NCBI GenBank assembly: GCA_013215945.1
Contig: JABSOM010000012.1
Span: forward strand, 1 to 64,000
DNA length: 64,000 nt
Origin: Campylobacteraceae bacterium
GTDB lineage: Bacteria; Campylobacterota; Campylobacteria; Campylobacterales; Arcobacteraceae
Reading direction: 5' to 3'
In this document: positions 26,521 to 35,729 of the stretch, piece by piece
Position numbering within the stretch: the stretch's first letter is position 1
How the letters are laid out: the number at the start of each line of letters is the position of its first letter
Notes under the pieces: model-generated
Databases searched by the model: none
What the model was told of the DNA's origin: nothing
What the model saw: only the letters and a program-made list of their open reading frames with translations
Program-made: the position numbers and the translations under genes

Positions 26521-28227
26521 ATGAAAGAATTTTACAAACAATATCTCCCTTATTTTAAAAATTACAAACTCAAATTTTTTTATGCCGTTATAGGTATGAT
26601 TTTAGTAGCAAGTGGTACTGCTGGAACTGCTTATGTTATAGAACCCTTATTAGATGATATCTTTATTAATAAAGACAGAGATATGCTTTTTATCATGCCT
26701 TTTATTATTGTTTTTTTATATACTGCTAAAAGTATGGGTGGTTATGTACAAACCTATTATATTTCTTATATAGGACAAGACATTGTAAGAATCATTAGAG
26801 ATAAATTATTACAACATATTTTAAAACTTGATATGAATTTTTTTCAAAAAAAACATACAGGGGAATTAATATCTAGAATAACCAATGACATTAACCGTAT
26901 TCAATCCGCAGTCTCAAACCAAATAGCAGATATGATACGCGAATTTTTAACGATAATTGGACTTATTTCTGTTGCAATTTACCAAAGTTATGAACTTGCT
27001 TTTTATGGTTTAATTGTTTTACCTCTAGCCATTCTACCTTTAAGTAAATTGGCTAAAAAAATGAAAGCTCTTTCTTTTAAATCACAAGAGAGTGTTTCAG
27101 ATATTACTACACACTTAAGTGAAACCTTCCAAAATATTGAACTCATAAAAGCAAATTCAACAGAAAGACTTGAATTAAAAAGTTTTGCAAAACACAATCA
27201 AAACTTTTTTAGTATAAATATGAAGGGTGTTAAAGTAAATGCTTTAGTATCACCTGTAATGGAAATCATAGGTTCTGTGGGTTTTGCAGCAGTTATTATT
27301 GTTGGAGGGGCTCAAGTAATTGATGGCATTATAACAACAGGTTCTTTTTTATCCTTTACAACTGCCCTCTTTATGCTCTATACCCCTATTAAAAGATTAT
27401 CACGAGTGTACAATCAAATGCAAGATGCAATTGCAGCAAATGAAAGAATTAATCAATTATTTGCTCATAAAACAGAAATAATATCAGGTCCTTTAAAATG
27501 TGAGGAAGTCCAAACAATTGATTTTAACAATGTTTCTTTAAAATACGATAATTTTACTGCTTTAAAAAATATACATTTAAGTGCAAAACGTGGAGATAAG
27601 ATTGCTTTAGTAGGTGACAGTGGGGGAGGAAAATCTTCTTTGGTTAATTTGATTATTCGCTTTTACGATACCTCAGAGGGTAAACTTACTATTAATAATC
27701 ACGATATAAAAGATATAAATATTGATTCTTTAAGAGAAAAAATTTCTATTGTTACACAAAGAGTTTATATTATTAATGACAGTATTGCTAAGAATGTAGC
27801 TTATGGATATGAAATCAATGAAGAAAAAGTAATTAAAGCTTTAAAACAAGCCCATGCTTATGATTTTGTAAAAGAACAAGAAAAAGGAATTTATACTGTT
27901 TTGGATGAAGCGGGTACTAATCTTTCAGGCGGGCAAAGGCAAAGAATTGCAATTGCAAGAGCTTTGTATAAAGATCCAGAGATTTTAATTTTAGATGAGG
28001 CTACATCTGCTTTAGATAATGAAAGTGAAAGTATTATTTCGGAAATTATTGATGAAATATCTTCTAATAAGATAACTTTTATTATTGCACACAGATTATC
28101 AACTATTAAAAGCGCAAATAAAATTGCTGTTTTTCAAAAAGGCGAAATAATTGCAATGGACAGTGAAGAAAACTTACTTAAGAACTCTAAAGAATACAAA
28201 CGACTTTACAATCTTGCAAGTATTTAA
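26521..28227 (+). CDS. ABC exporter, MsbA-like lipid A/drug family
   Basis: The 568-residue protein is a half-size ABC exporter: six membrane helices to about residue 310, then a full nucleotide-binding domain. It shows Walker A VGDSGGGKSSL, signature LSGGQRQRIAIARAL, Walker B LILDEATSALD and the H-loop in FIIAHRLSTI. N-terminal features (ELISRITNDINRIQS) match the MsbA group, which flips lipid A precursors, but related drug exporters look alike, so I keep the name broad. It works as a homodimer in the inner membrane. It follows the oxidase operon with its own promoter. Confidence 0.88.
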   Translation: MKEFYKQYLPYFKNYKLKFFYAVIGMILVASGTAGTAYVIEPLLDDIFINKDRDMLFIMPFIIVFLYTAKSMGGYVQTYYISYIGQDIVRIIRDKLLQHILKLDMNFFQKKHTGELISRITNDINRIQSAVSNQIADMIREFLTIIGLISVAIYQSYELAFYGLIVLPLAILPLSKLAKKMKALSFKSQESVSDITTHLSETFQNIELIKANSTERLELKSFAKHNQNFFSINMKGVKVNALVSPVMEIIGSVGFAAVIIVGGAQVIDGIITTGSFLSFTTALFMLYTPIKRLSRVYNQMQDAIAANERINQLFAHKTEIISGPLKCEEVQTIDFNNVSLKYDNFTALKNIHLSAKRGDKIALVGDSGGGKSSLVNLIIRFYDTSEGKLTINNHDIKDINIDSLREKISIVTQRVYIINDSIAKNVAYGYEINEEKVIKALKQAHAYDFVKEQEKGIYTVLDEAGTNLSGGQRQRIAIARALYKDPEILILDEATSALDNESESIISEIIDEISSNKITFIIAHRLSTIKSANKIAVFQKGEIIAMDSEENLLKNSKEYKRLYNLASI

Positions 28228-28264
28228 GTAAAAACAATTAGAAATAATTTTTAATTTACTTTTA

Positions 28265-28279
28265 GGGCTAATTTAGCCC
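28265..28279 (+). terminator. possible terminator after ABC exporter gene
   Basis: GGGCTAA and TTAGCCC with one base between give a 7-bp inverted repeat, shown as a hairpin with a small AAT loop. It lies 38 bases after the stop codon. No clear T-run follows, so it may be a weak terminator only. Confidence 0.35.
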
Positions 28280-28338
28280 CTGCTCTAAAGAATAATTTAC
28301 ATTATTTTGGATAAAATATAAAATCAAAAAGGATAGCT

Positions 28339-29406
28339 TTGTTTAACTATGAAAACCTAAAAAAAATACTCTTTAATTTCCAGCCTGAAACAGCACATAA
28401 TATTTCAGAATTTGCTTTAAAAGTCTTGCCAAGAATACGATTCTTTAATAATTATATGGTGAATAAAAACTTCATAATTAATACAAAACTAAAACAAGAA
28501 ATTTTAGGAATTCCATTTATTAATCCTGTTGGTTTAGCCGCAGGTTTTGATAAAAATGCAACAATGGTTAATTCTATGATGGCTTTAGGTTTTGCAGCTA
28601 CTGAAATAGGTACTATGACACCAAGACCACAAGATGGTAATGCTAAACCAAGAATGTTCAGACATATTGAATCAAAATCCATTCAAAATGCAATGGGTTT
28701 TAATAATGCGGGTTCGTTTAAAGTTGCCAAGAACTTAAAAAAAGTTTATCCACATGCAATTGTAATTGGTGCAAATATTGGAAAAAATAAAAATACACCT
28801 GAAGAATTTGCAATTAATGATTATAAAGTACTTATTGAGAGATTTAAAGATATAAGTGATTATATTGTAATTAATATATCTTCTCCTAATACACCTAATT
28901 TAAGAGACTTACAAAATGAAACTTTTATCAAAGAACTTTTTGTGATGGCTAAAAAACTAAGTAAAAAACCCATTTTCTTAAAAATTGCACCTGATATGAG
29001 TGTAAGTAATGCTATATCTTTATCAAAATGTGCAGTTAAAGCAGGAGCTGCTGGAATTATTGCTACGAATACAACTATTGAATATGCTCTTGTTAATGAT
29101 GCAAAAGATTTTGGTGGTTTATCGGGGGCTTGTTTAAGCGATAAATCGTATACTTTATTCAAAGAAATAGCAAAAGAGTTATTTGGGAAAACTATTTTAA
29201 TATCAGTTGGTGGAATTTCAAATGGTGCTGAAGCGTATAGAAGAATTAAAGCGGGAGCTTCTTTGGTTCAAGCCTATTCAGGAATGGTTTTTGAAGGCCC
29301 TTCTATGGTTAGAAAAATAAATGAAGAAATTTTAGAGCTCTTAGAAAAAGATGGATATAATCATATATCAGATGCTATTGGAGCAGACCTAAAAAATGAA
29401 AAATAA
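28339..29406 (+). CDS. pyrD: dihydroorotate dehydrogenase (quinone)
   Basis: PyrD oxidises dihydroorotate to orotate in pyrimidine synthesis and passes electrons to quinone. The 355-residue protein is class 2: it has an N-terminal helix pair for the membrane (FQPETAHNISEFALKVLP), the FMN-binding GLAAGFDKNATM, the GTMTPRPQDGN substrate loop, and the catalytic serine in VINISSPNTPNL. The start is TTG at 28339 with AAAGGA eight bases upstream. It heads a pyrD - M16 peptidase - dapA - SDR - pgsA block, an order that I recall from other Campylobacterota. Confidence 0.95.
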   Translation: MFNYENLKKILFNFQPETAHNISEFALKVLPRIRFFNNYMVNKNFIINTKLKQEILGIPFINPVGLAAGFDKNATMVNSMMALGFAATEIGTMTPRPQDGNAKPRMFRHIESKSIQNAMGFNNAGSFKVAKNLKKVYPHAIVIGANIGKNKNTPEEFAINDYKVLIERFKDISDYIVINISSPNTPNLRDLQNETFIKELFVMAKKLSKKPIFLKIAPDMSVSNAISLSKCAVKAGAAGIIATNTTIEYALVNDAKDFGGLSGACLSDKSYTLFKEIAKELFGKTILISVGGISNGAEAYRRIKAGASLVQAYSGMVFEGPSMVRKINEEILELLEKDGYNHISDAIGADLKNEK

Positions 29407-29416
29407 AAGAATATAA

Positions 29417-30763
29417 ATGAAGAATGTTAAAACAAAAAAGCACTTTTTTATATTTAATTTTTTACTATTAATAATAATTTCAGGGGAATTAATGAGTTCA
29501 AGTTTACCAAAATATTTTACGCAAACCTTAGATAATGGTTTACAAATTGTAGTTATACCTATGCATAATAACAGCTCTGTTGTTTCTACAAATATTTTTT
29601 ATAAAGTAGGTTCAAGAAATGAAGTAATGGGAAAATCAGGAATTGCTCATATGCTTGAACATTTAAATTTCAAATCAACTAAAAACCTAAAAGCAGGTGA
29701 ATTTGATGAAATAGTTAAAGGTTTTGGTGGCGTTAATAATGCTTCTACTTCTTTTGATTATACCAACTATTATATCAAGTCTTCTTCTAAAAATATGGAT
29801 AAATCTTTAGGTTTATTTTCTGATTTATTACAAAATCTTAATTTAAAAGATGAAGAATTTCAACCAGAACGAGATGTGGTTATGGAAGAAAGACATTGGA
29901 GAACAGATAATAACCCAATGGGATATTTACAATTTAGATTGTTTAACAATGTATTTATGTACCACCCCTACCATTGGACACCTATTGGTTTTATAAACGA
30001 TATTAAAAATTGGACTATTTCTGATATTAAAGAATTCCATAAAACCTACTATCAAGCAAAAAATGCAATTATAGTTGTTGCGGGAGATATTACAAAAGAG
30101 GAGGTTTTTGAAAGTGCTAAGAAGCATTTCGCTTCTATTAAGAATAAGCATGACCTTCCTTCCAAAATACATACAATTGAGCCTAAACAAGATGGGGCAA
30201 AAAGAGCGATTATTTATAAGAATTCAAGTGTGGAGATGTTAACTATTGCTTATCATATTCCTAATTTTGAGCATAAAGATCAAGTAGCACTGTCTGCTTT
30301 ATCTGAATTATTTTCTTCAGGGAAAAGTTCAATTTTACAAAAAATTCTTGTAGATGAAAAAAAATTGGTTAACCAAGTATATGCTTATAATATGGAACTA
30401 AAAGATCCTGGTGTATTTATGTTTGTGGCCGTTTGTAATGAAGGTGTTAAAGCAAAAGACGTTGAAAAAGAGATTTTAAAAATCATTAAAGATGTAAAAA
30501 ATGGAAAAGTAACAAAAAAAGAAATAGAGAAAATTAGAATCAATACACGAGCAGATTTTATCTTTTCACTTGAATCTTCCTCTTCTGTTGCATCTTTATA
30601 CGGTTCATATTTTGTAAGAGACAATATTAAACCCTTGTTTTCGTATGAAGATGATATTAATAAAATCACTAAAGAAGATTTAATAAAAGTAGCAAATACT
30701 TATTTAAATAAAAACAATTCAACAACACTCATTTTAAAAAATGATAAAAATACTAAAGAATAG
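29417..30763 (+). CDS. M16 family zinc peptidase
   Basis: The 448-residue protein is an insulinase-type (M16) metallopeptidase. The inverted zinc motif HxxEH is in IAHMLEHLNFKST, and the downstream glutamate ligand lies in the conserved ERDVVMEERHWRTDNNPMG. It continues through a second, catalytically inactive half. Start choice is uncertain: the 29417 ATG gives a signal-like hydrophobic leader but has no clear ribosome binding site, while the ATG at 29492 follows AGGGGA and gives the cytoplasmic form that relatives seem to have. Role is unknown; it is conserved next to dapA. Confidence 0.88.
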   Translation: MKNVKTKKHFFIFNFLLLIIISGELMSSSLPKYFTQTLDNGLQIVVIPMHNNSSVVSTNIFYKVGSRNEVMGKSGIAHMLEHLNFKSTKNLKAGEFDEIVKGFGGVNNASTSFDYTNYYIKSSSKNMDKSLGLFSDLLQNLNLKDEEFQPERDVVMEERHWRTDNNPMGYLQFRLFNNVFMYHPYHWTPIGFINDIKNWTISDIKEFHKTYYQAKNAIIVVAGDITKEEVFESAKKHFASIKNKHDLPSKIHTIEPKQDGAKRAIIYKNSSVEMLTIAYHIPNFEHKDQVALSALSELFSSGKSSILQKILVDEKKLVNQVYAYNMELKDPGVFMFVAVCNEGVKAKDVEKEILKIIKDVKNGKVTKKEIEKIRINTRADFIFSLESSSSVASLYGSYFVRDNIKPLFSYEDDINKITKEDLIKVANTYLNKNNSTTLILKNDKNTKE

Positions 30764-30776
30764 TAGGAGAGAAACA

Positions 30777-31664
30777 ATGGAAATTATGACAGGGGCAATG
30801 ACAGCACTTATTACACCTTTTAAAAAAGGGAAATTAGATTCAGAAAAATTTGCAAGTTTAATACAGAGACAAATTGATCAAGGAATGGATGTAATGGTTC
30901 CCGTAGGAACAACAGGTGAAAGTGCTACTTTATCTCATGCAGAACATAAAGAATGTATAGAAATTGCAGTTGATGTTTGTAAAGGAACAAAAGTAAAAGT
31001 AATAGCAGGTGCTGGTTCTAATGCTACTGCTTCAGCTATTGAGTTTGCACAACATGCACAAGCTGTAGGAGCTGATGGAATATTATCAGTAACTCCATAT
31101 TATAATAAACCTATGCAAGAAGGACTATACCAACATTATAAAGCAATTGCTACTTCTGTAGATATTCCTTTTGTTTTATACAATGTTCCCGGACGTACTG
31201 GTGTTGATTTAAATGCAGATACAGCCATTCGTTTATTTGATGACATTCCTAATATTTATGCAATAAAAGAAGCAACTGGTTCGCTAGAACGTGCCATTGA
31301 AATTCATTCAAAAAGAGAAGGTTTTCATGTTATCTCAGGAGATGATGCTATTGATTTTCCTATGTTAACCAATGGAGCTACGGGAATTATTTCTGTAACT
31401 GCTAACCTTTTACCTGATTTGAAAAGTGAATTAGTACATTGTGTACAAAATGGGAATTTAAAAAGAGCAAGAGAAATCAATGAATTTTTATATCCTTTAA
31501 ATAAAGTATTGTTTTGTGAGAGTAATCCAATCCCTATTAAAGCAGCAATGTACTTAGCAGGTTTATTAGATACCTTAGAATATCGTTTACCATTAACAGC
31601 ACCAAGTAAAGAAACAATGAAAAAATTAGAAGAAGTATTAAAACAATATAAGGTAATAAAATAA
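30777..31664 (+). CDS. dapA: 4-hydroxy-tetrahydrodipicolinate synthase
   Basis: DapA condenses pyruvate and aspartate semialdehyde, the first committed step to lysine and meso-diaminopimelate. The 295-residue protein begins GAMTALITPFKKGKLD, has the pyruvate-binding GTTGES motif, the tyrosine of the proton relay in LYNVPGRTGVD, and the Schiff-base lysine in AIKEATG. The ATG at 30777 has AGGAGA nine bases upstream, and an earlier in-frame ATG lies within the M16 gene. The stop overlaps the next gene by one base. Confidence 0.96.
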   Translation: MEIMTGAMTALITPFKKGKLDSEKFASLIQRQIDQGMDVMVPVGTTGESATLSHAEHKECIEIAVDVCKGTKVKVIAGAGSNATASAIEFAQHAQAVGADGILSVTPYYNKPMQEGLYQHYKAIATSVDIPFVLYNVPGRTGVDLNADTAIRLFDDIPNIYAIKEATGSLERAIEIHSKREGFHVISGDDAIDFPMLTNGATGIISVTANLLPDLKSELVHCVQNGNLKRAREINEFLYPLNKVLFCESNPIPIKAAMYLAGLLDTLEYRLPLTAPSKETMKKLEEVLKQYKVIK

Positions 31665-32434
31665 TGACAAACAAAACATTAGTAATTAGTGGCGCAACTA
31701 AAGGTATAGGAAAAGCATGTGCTTATAAGTTCGCAAAACAAGGTGTAAATATTGCTTTTACATACAATTCTAACGAAGAAATTGCAAATGAAATTGCAAA
31801 AGATTTAGAAGATAAATTTGGTGTTAAAGCCAGAGCTTATCATTTAAATATCTTAGAGCCACAAACATATAAAGAACTGTTTCTAAAAATTGATGAAGAT
31901 TTTGAAACAGTTGATTATTTTATTTCTAATGCAATGATTTATGGGCGAGCTGTTGTGGGTGGATATGGAAAATTTATGAGACTAAAACCAAGAGGTTTAA
32001 ACAATATCTATACAGCTACAGTTAATGCTTTTGTATGTGGAGCACAACAAGCTGCTAAACGAATGCAAAAACAAGGAACAGGTGGTTCTATTGTTTCTTT
32101 AAGTTCTACTGGAAACTTAGTATATATTCAAAATTATGCTGGTCATGGTACAAATAAAGCAGCGGTTGAAGCTATGGTTAGATATGCAGCAACAGAACTT
32201 GGTGAATTTGGGATTAGAGTAAATGCTGTTTCTGGAGGTCCTATTGATACAGATGCACTAAAAGCGTTTACTAATTATGAAGAAGTGAAACAAAAAACAG
32301 TTGAATTATCTGCTTTAAATCGTATTGGGCAACCTAAAGATTTAGCTGATGCATGTTTTTTCTTGTGTACTAATGATGCTTCTTGGATTACAGCACAAAC
32401 CATAGTAGTTGATGGTGGAACTACTTTTAGATAA
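31664..32434 (+). CDS. FabL-like enoyl-ACP reductase / SDR oxidoreductase
   Basis: The 256-residue SDR protein begins VISGATKGIG (nucleotide binding). In place of the classical Tyr-x3-Lys, it has Tyr158-x6-Lys165 (YAGHGTNK), the spacing used by enoyl-ACP reductases. The flanking NAVSGGPIDTDALKAF is close to Bacillus FabL, where NAVSGGAIDTDALKHF occurs. I infer that it reduces enoyl-ACP in fatty acid synthesis with NADPH, or is a close relative. It overlaps dapA and pgsA by one base on each side (TAATG and AATG), so all three are coupled. Confidence 0.8.
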   Translation: MTNKTLVISGATKGIGKACAYKFAKQGVNIAFTYNSNEEIANEIAKDLEDKFGVKARAYHLNILEPQTYKELFLKIDEDFETVDYFISNAMIYGRAVVGGYGKFMRLKPRGLNNIYTATVNAFVCGAQQAAKRMQKQGTGGSIVSLSSTGNLVYIQNYAGHGTNKAAVEAMVRYAATELGEFGIRVNAVSGGPIDTDALKAFTNYEEVKQKTVELSALNRIGQPKDLADACFFLCTNDASWITAQTIVVDGGTTFR

Positions 32435-32976
32435 TGAGTCATTCATACAATCTACCTAATGCACTGGCTATATTAAGAATACTTTTAGCACCATTAATGC
32501 TGTGGTTTTTTGTAGATAGGGACAATGTAATTTTTGCTTCTTGGCACCCTTCGTGGTTTGATTATTTTGCAGGTTTGATTTTTGTTATTGCTTCAGTAAC
32601 TGATTTTTTTGATGGATATATTGCAAGAAGATGGAATCAAATGACAAAAATAGGTGGAATTTTAGATCCACTTGCCGATAAGATGTTGGTACTTGCTGGT
32701 TTTATTGGGTTAATGGTAATTGATAGAGCTTCTGCTTGGGCTGTATTTTTGATTCTTTCACGTGAATTTTTCATAACAGGAATTAGAGTAGTAGCAGCAC
32801 AAGAAGGTAAAAATGTTGCCTCAACTTTTTCTGGTAAAGTAAAAACAGTTTCACAAATGTTTGCTATAGGTTTTTTAATTATGAATTGGCCTTATGCAAA
32901 TGAGCTTTTATGGTTAGCTGTTTTATTAACCTTATATTCTGGTTATGAATATATAAGAGATTATTTTAAAAATTAA
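32434..32976 (+). CDS. pgsA: CDP-diacylglycerol-glycerol-3-phosphate 3-phosphatidyltransferase
   Basis: PgsA makes phosphatidylglycerol phosphate from CDP-diacylglycerol and glycerol 3-phosphate. The 180-residue protein has the CDP-alcohol phosphotransferase motif DGYIARRWNQMTKIGGILD followed by PLADK, with all three aspartates and the conserved glycine and arginine, and about five membrane helices. The start begins LPNALAILRILLAP, as usual. It is the last gene of the coupled block and is followed by a terminator. Confidence 0.95.
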   Translation: MSHSYNLPNALAILRILLAPLMLWFFVDRDNVIFASWHPSWFDYFAGLIFVIASVTDFFDGYIARRWNQMTKIGGILDPLADKMLVLAGFIGLMVIDRASAWAVFLILSREFFITGIRVVAAQEGKNVASTFSGKVKTVSQMFAIGFLIMNWPYANELLWLAVLLTLYSGYEYIRDYFKN

Positions 32977-32987
32977 CACAATTACGC

Positions 32988-33015
32988 AAGAGAAAATAAT
33001 ATTTAATTTTCTCTT
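32988..33015 (+). terminator. terminator between pgsA and rseP
   Basis: AAGAGAAAAT (32988-32997) and ATTTTCTCTT (33006-33015) pair perfectly over 10 bases with an 8-base loop, and a T-rich stretch follows. It separates the lipid block from rseP, which is then likely to start from its own promoter. Confidence 0.7.
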
Positions 33016-33039
33016 CTTATTTTAAATCGGAGATTTATA

Positions 33040-34092
33040 TTGGGTACTATTACTTTTCTACTAGTTTTATCATTTTTGGTTTTTTTTCATGAATTAGGGC
33101 ACTTTACAGCTGCTCGTTATTTTGGTGTAAAAGTTCACGTATTTTCAATTGGTTTTGGAAAAAGACTTTTTGCTAAAGAATGGTTAGGAACAAGATGGCA
33201 ACTTTCATTAATTCCACTTGGGGGTTATGTAAAAATGAAAGGGCAAGATGACAGAGATCCTGCTTTAATAGAAGAAGGTGATGACTCATACAATACTAAA
33301 AAACCTTGGCAAAGAATTATTATTTTATTAGCAGGTCCTTTTGCTAACTTTTTATTAGCAGCTATTTTATATTTTGTTATTGCAAGTCTTGGTGCAAATG
33401 CATTAGCACCACATATTGGAAACGTACAAGAAAAATCACCTGCACAAATGGCTGGATTAAAAAAAGGCGATGAAATTTTACGTATTAATGATGTAGAAAT
33501 CAAAGAATGGAACCATATTGGTGAAATTATTAGAAACTCAAATGGTGCCTTAAAATTTTATGTTAAAAGAGATAATGCAGTTCAAACCTTTGTTTTAAAT
33601 CCACAAATTTTAGATGCCAAAAATATTTTCAAAGAAGATATTAAAAAAAGAATGATTGGTATTTCTCCTGCACCTAAAGTAATTGTATTGGACTTAAGTA
33701 TAAGTGAGTCTTTTGTTTTTGCATATGAAAAAACCCTTCAATCTTCTTCAATGATTTTTAAAGGTATTCAAAAGTTAATTTCAGGCGTTATTCCTTCTAG
33801 TGAAGTGGGTGGGGTTATAACTATTGGAAAAGTAATATCAGATGCCAGTTCATCTAGTATTATAGCGCTGCTGTCAATTACCGCTTTAATTTCAGTAAAT
33901 TTAGGTGTACTTAACTTACTTCCTATTCCTGCTTTAGATGGTGGACATATTATGTTCAACATTTATGAGATAATAACTAGGAAAAAACCAAGCGATAAAG
34001 TATTTATGTTCTTAACAATTGTAGGATGGCTTATTTTAGCTTCTTTGATGGCTTTAGGAATGTACAACGATATAATTAGATTATTTGGATAA
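33040..34092 (+). CDS. rseP: RIP metalloprotease RseP
   Basis: RseP is a site-2 intramembrane protease. The 350-residue protein has the zinc motif HELGH in its first helix (His17-Glu18-x2-His21), a single PDZ domain in the middle (SPAQMAGLKKGDEILRIND), and the second active-site motif NLLPIPALDGGH with the third ligand. Four membrane helices fit. The start is TTG at 33040, with CGGAGA about six bases upstream. The protein is shorter than the Escherichia coli form because it has one PDZ rather than two, as is usual in this group. Substrates are not evident. Confidence 0.93.
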   Translation: MGTITFLLVLSFLVFFHELGHFTAARYFGVKVHVFSIGFGKRLFAKEWLGTRWQLSLIPLGGYVKMKGQDDRDPALIEEGDDSYNTKKPWQRIIILLAGPFANFLLAAILYFVIASLGANALAPHIGNVQEKSPAQMAGLKKGDEILRINDVEIKEWNHIGEIIRNSNGALKFYVKRDNAVQTFVLNPQILDAKNIFKEDIKKRMIGISPAPKVIVLDLSISESFVFAYEKTLQSSSMIFKGIQKLISGVIPSSEVGGVITIGKVISDASSSSIIALLSITALISVNLGVLNLLPIPALDGGHIMFNIYEIITRKKPSDKVFMFLTIVGWLILASLMALGMYNDIIRLFG

Positions 34093-34094
34093 AA

Positions 34095-34772
34095 ATGAAT
34101 AAAATACAAGCAACACAAAACTTAGACAAAATAGTAACACAAATAGAAGGCGCACGTCTTAGAGTCTCTGATCATCATATTGTAAAATTAATTGCAGTAT
34201 CTAAGTACTCAAGTACAGACGATATAGAAACTTTATACAATGTAGGTCAAAGGGCTTATGGAGAAAATAAAGTACAAGATTTAAAAGAGAAAATGGTAAC
34301 TCTTGATGATTTACCATTAGAATGGCATTTTATAGGACATTTGCAAAAAAACAAAATCAATAATTTGATTGATGCAAAACCTACCTTAATGCACTCTCTT
34401 GATTCTTTGGAATTGGCATATGAACTTAATAAAAAACTCTTGGCAAAAAACAGAACAATGAAATGTTTATTGCAAATAAACTCTGCTAATGAAGAGAGTA
34501 AAACCGGATTTAAAGAAGAAGAAGCATTTGAGGCTTATAAAACAATCCTTAAAGACTGTAGTGCTATAAAACTTATTGGGGTAATGAGTATTGGGGCACA
34601 TAGTAAAGAAAGACTTGAGATTAAAAAATCTTTTTTAAGTACAAAAAAGATTTATGAACAAGTTAAACCTCTTGGAGCAAGATATTGTTCTATGGGAATG
34701 AGTTCAGATTTTGAGCTTGCAATTGAATGTGGTTCAAATATGATACGAGTGGGTTCTTCTTTATTTAAATAA
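34095..34772 (+). CDS. YggS/PLPBP family pyridoxal phosphate homeostasis protein
   Basis: The 225-residue protein is a fold-type III PLP-binding protein like YggS. The PLP lysine is in LIAVSKYSSTDDI, followed by GENKVQDLKEKM, HFIGHLQKNKIN and SMGMSSDFELAIECGS, all family hallmarks. It keeps free pyridoxal phosphate balanced and has no known catalytic role. It starts two bases after rseP and is likely co-transcribed. Confidence 0.92.
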   Translation: MNKIQATQNLDKIVTQIEGARLRVSDHHIVKLIAVSKYSSTDDIETLYNVGQRAYGENKVQDLKEKMVTLDDLPLEWHFIGHLQKNKINNLIDAKPTLMHSLDSLELAYELNKKLLAKNRTMKCLLQINSANEESKTGFKEEEAFEAYKTILKDCSAIKLIGVMSIGAHSKERLEIKKSFLSTKKIYEQVKPLGARYCSMGMSSDFELAIECGSNMIRVGSSLFK

Positions 34773-34868
34773 AGATTTATTTCTATATTGATGCTTTAAC
34801 CTGCAATACAAAGAATTCACCTTCTTTTAAAGCATTTTAAAGTATTCTAAATAAAATTTGGGATTATT

Positions 34869-35699
34869 ATGAACATAAACAATATTATAAACACAGAAGA
34901 TAATATCATCCACTTAGACAACTATTCTTTAGATAAATTACTTGAACAACTTTTGTTTTATATTAGAAATCATATTTCTTGTGATGCAGGAACCATTTAT
35001 TTAAGAGAAAATGACTATTTAAGATTCCATATTTTTCAAAATGACACCTTAATATCTTTGGATAATGATAGTAAAAATAAATCAAAAAACATAAGATTAT
35101 CTTTAGAAAATAATTCAAAACTAATTGCAGTACAAGCATATAACAGCTCAAGCATAATTACAGTTAATAATATTTACGAAAATTCGCAGTATGATTTTTC
35201 AAAAACCAAAGAATTTGATAAAAACTTTAAATATAAATCAAATAATATGCTGGTTATTCCTTTAGTGAACCCAGAAACAATGATTACTATTGGGGTAATA
35301 CAATTAATCAATAAAATGAAAGATGGTACCTATATAGCGTTTACTGATGAGGATACACAGTATTTAAAAGCTTTTGCAACGCTTGCTAGTATTTCTATAA
35401 TTAAACTTCAAAATAATATACTAGGAATGCAATCTATTAACAACAATCTACTTGAACTTAATAAAAATTTAAATAAAGAAATTTTAGATTTAAAAGTGAT
35501 GAAAAGCACAGAAAGAAGAAATTTTAATCACTTACAGAATAATATTCAAACAGTAAAAAGTGCATTAAAATCCATTAAACTGCAAAAAGATTTAAATATT
35601 AATGATCCCCATTTATTTAATGAATCTTATAGTATTTTATTATCAAATATAAATATTATTGAAGAAGAGATTTCAAGAAAAGAGAGTCAAGAAGATTAA
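34869..35699 (+). CDS. GAF-domain protein, function unknown
   Basis: The 276-residue protein has a GAF-like ligand-binding domain (about residues 15-185, with CDAGTIYLRENDYLRF and VIPLVNPETMITIGVIQLIN) followed by about 90 residues of mostly helical, coiled-coil-forming sequence. It has no kinase, cyclase or DNA-binding part. GAF domains bind small molecules or chromophores, or hold dimers; no ligand residue can be named. It may act as a sensory partner for another signalling protein. It has a weak site (GGGATTATT) before the ATG, and stands alone before a convergent terminator. Confidence 0.7.
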   Translation: MNINNIINTEDNIIHLDNYSLDKLLEQLLFYIRNHISCDAGTIYLRENDYLRFHIFQNDTLISLDNDSKNKSKNIRLSLENNSKLIAVQAYNSSSIITVNNIYENSQYDFSKTKEFDKNFKYKSNNMLVIPLVNPETMITIGVIQLINKMKDGTYIAFTDEDTQYLKAFATLASISIIKLQNNILGMQSINNNLLELNKNLNKEILDLKVMKSTERRNFNHLQNNIQTVKSALKSIKLQKDLNINDPHLFNESYSILLSNINIIEEEISRKESQED

Positions 35700-35723
35700 A
35701 AGCAAGTAAATTCTTGCTTTTAA
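35696..35723. terminator. bidirectional terminator between GAF gene and trpC
   Basis: An 11-bp perfect stem (35696-35706 and 35713-35723) with a 6-base loop starts in the stop codon of the GAF gene and ends just left of the convergent trpC stop. Runs of A and T flank the arms. Confidence 0.8.
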
Positions 35724-35729
35724 TTTTGT

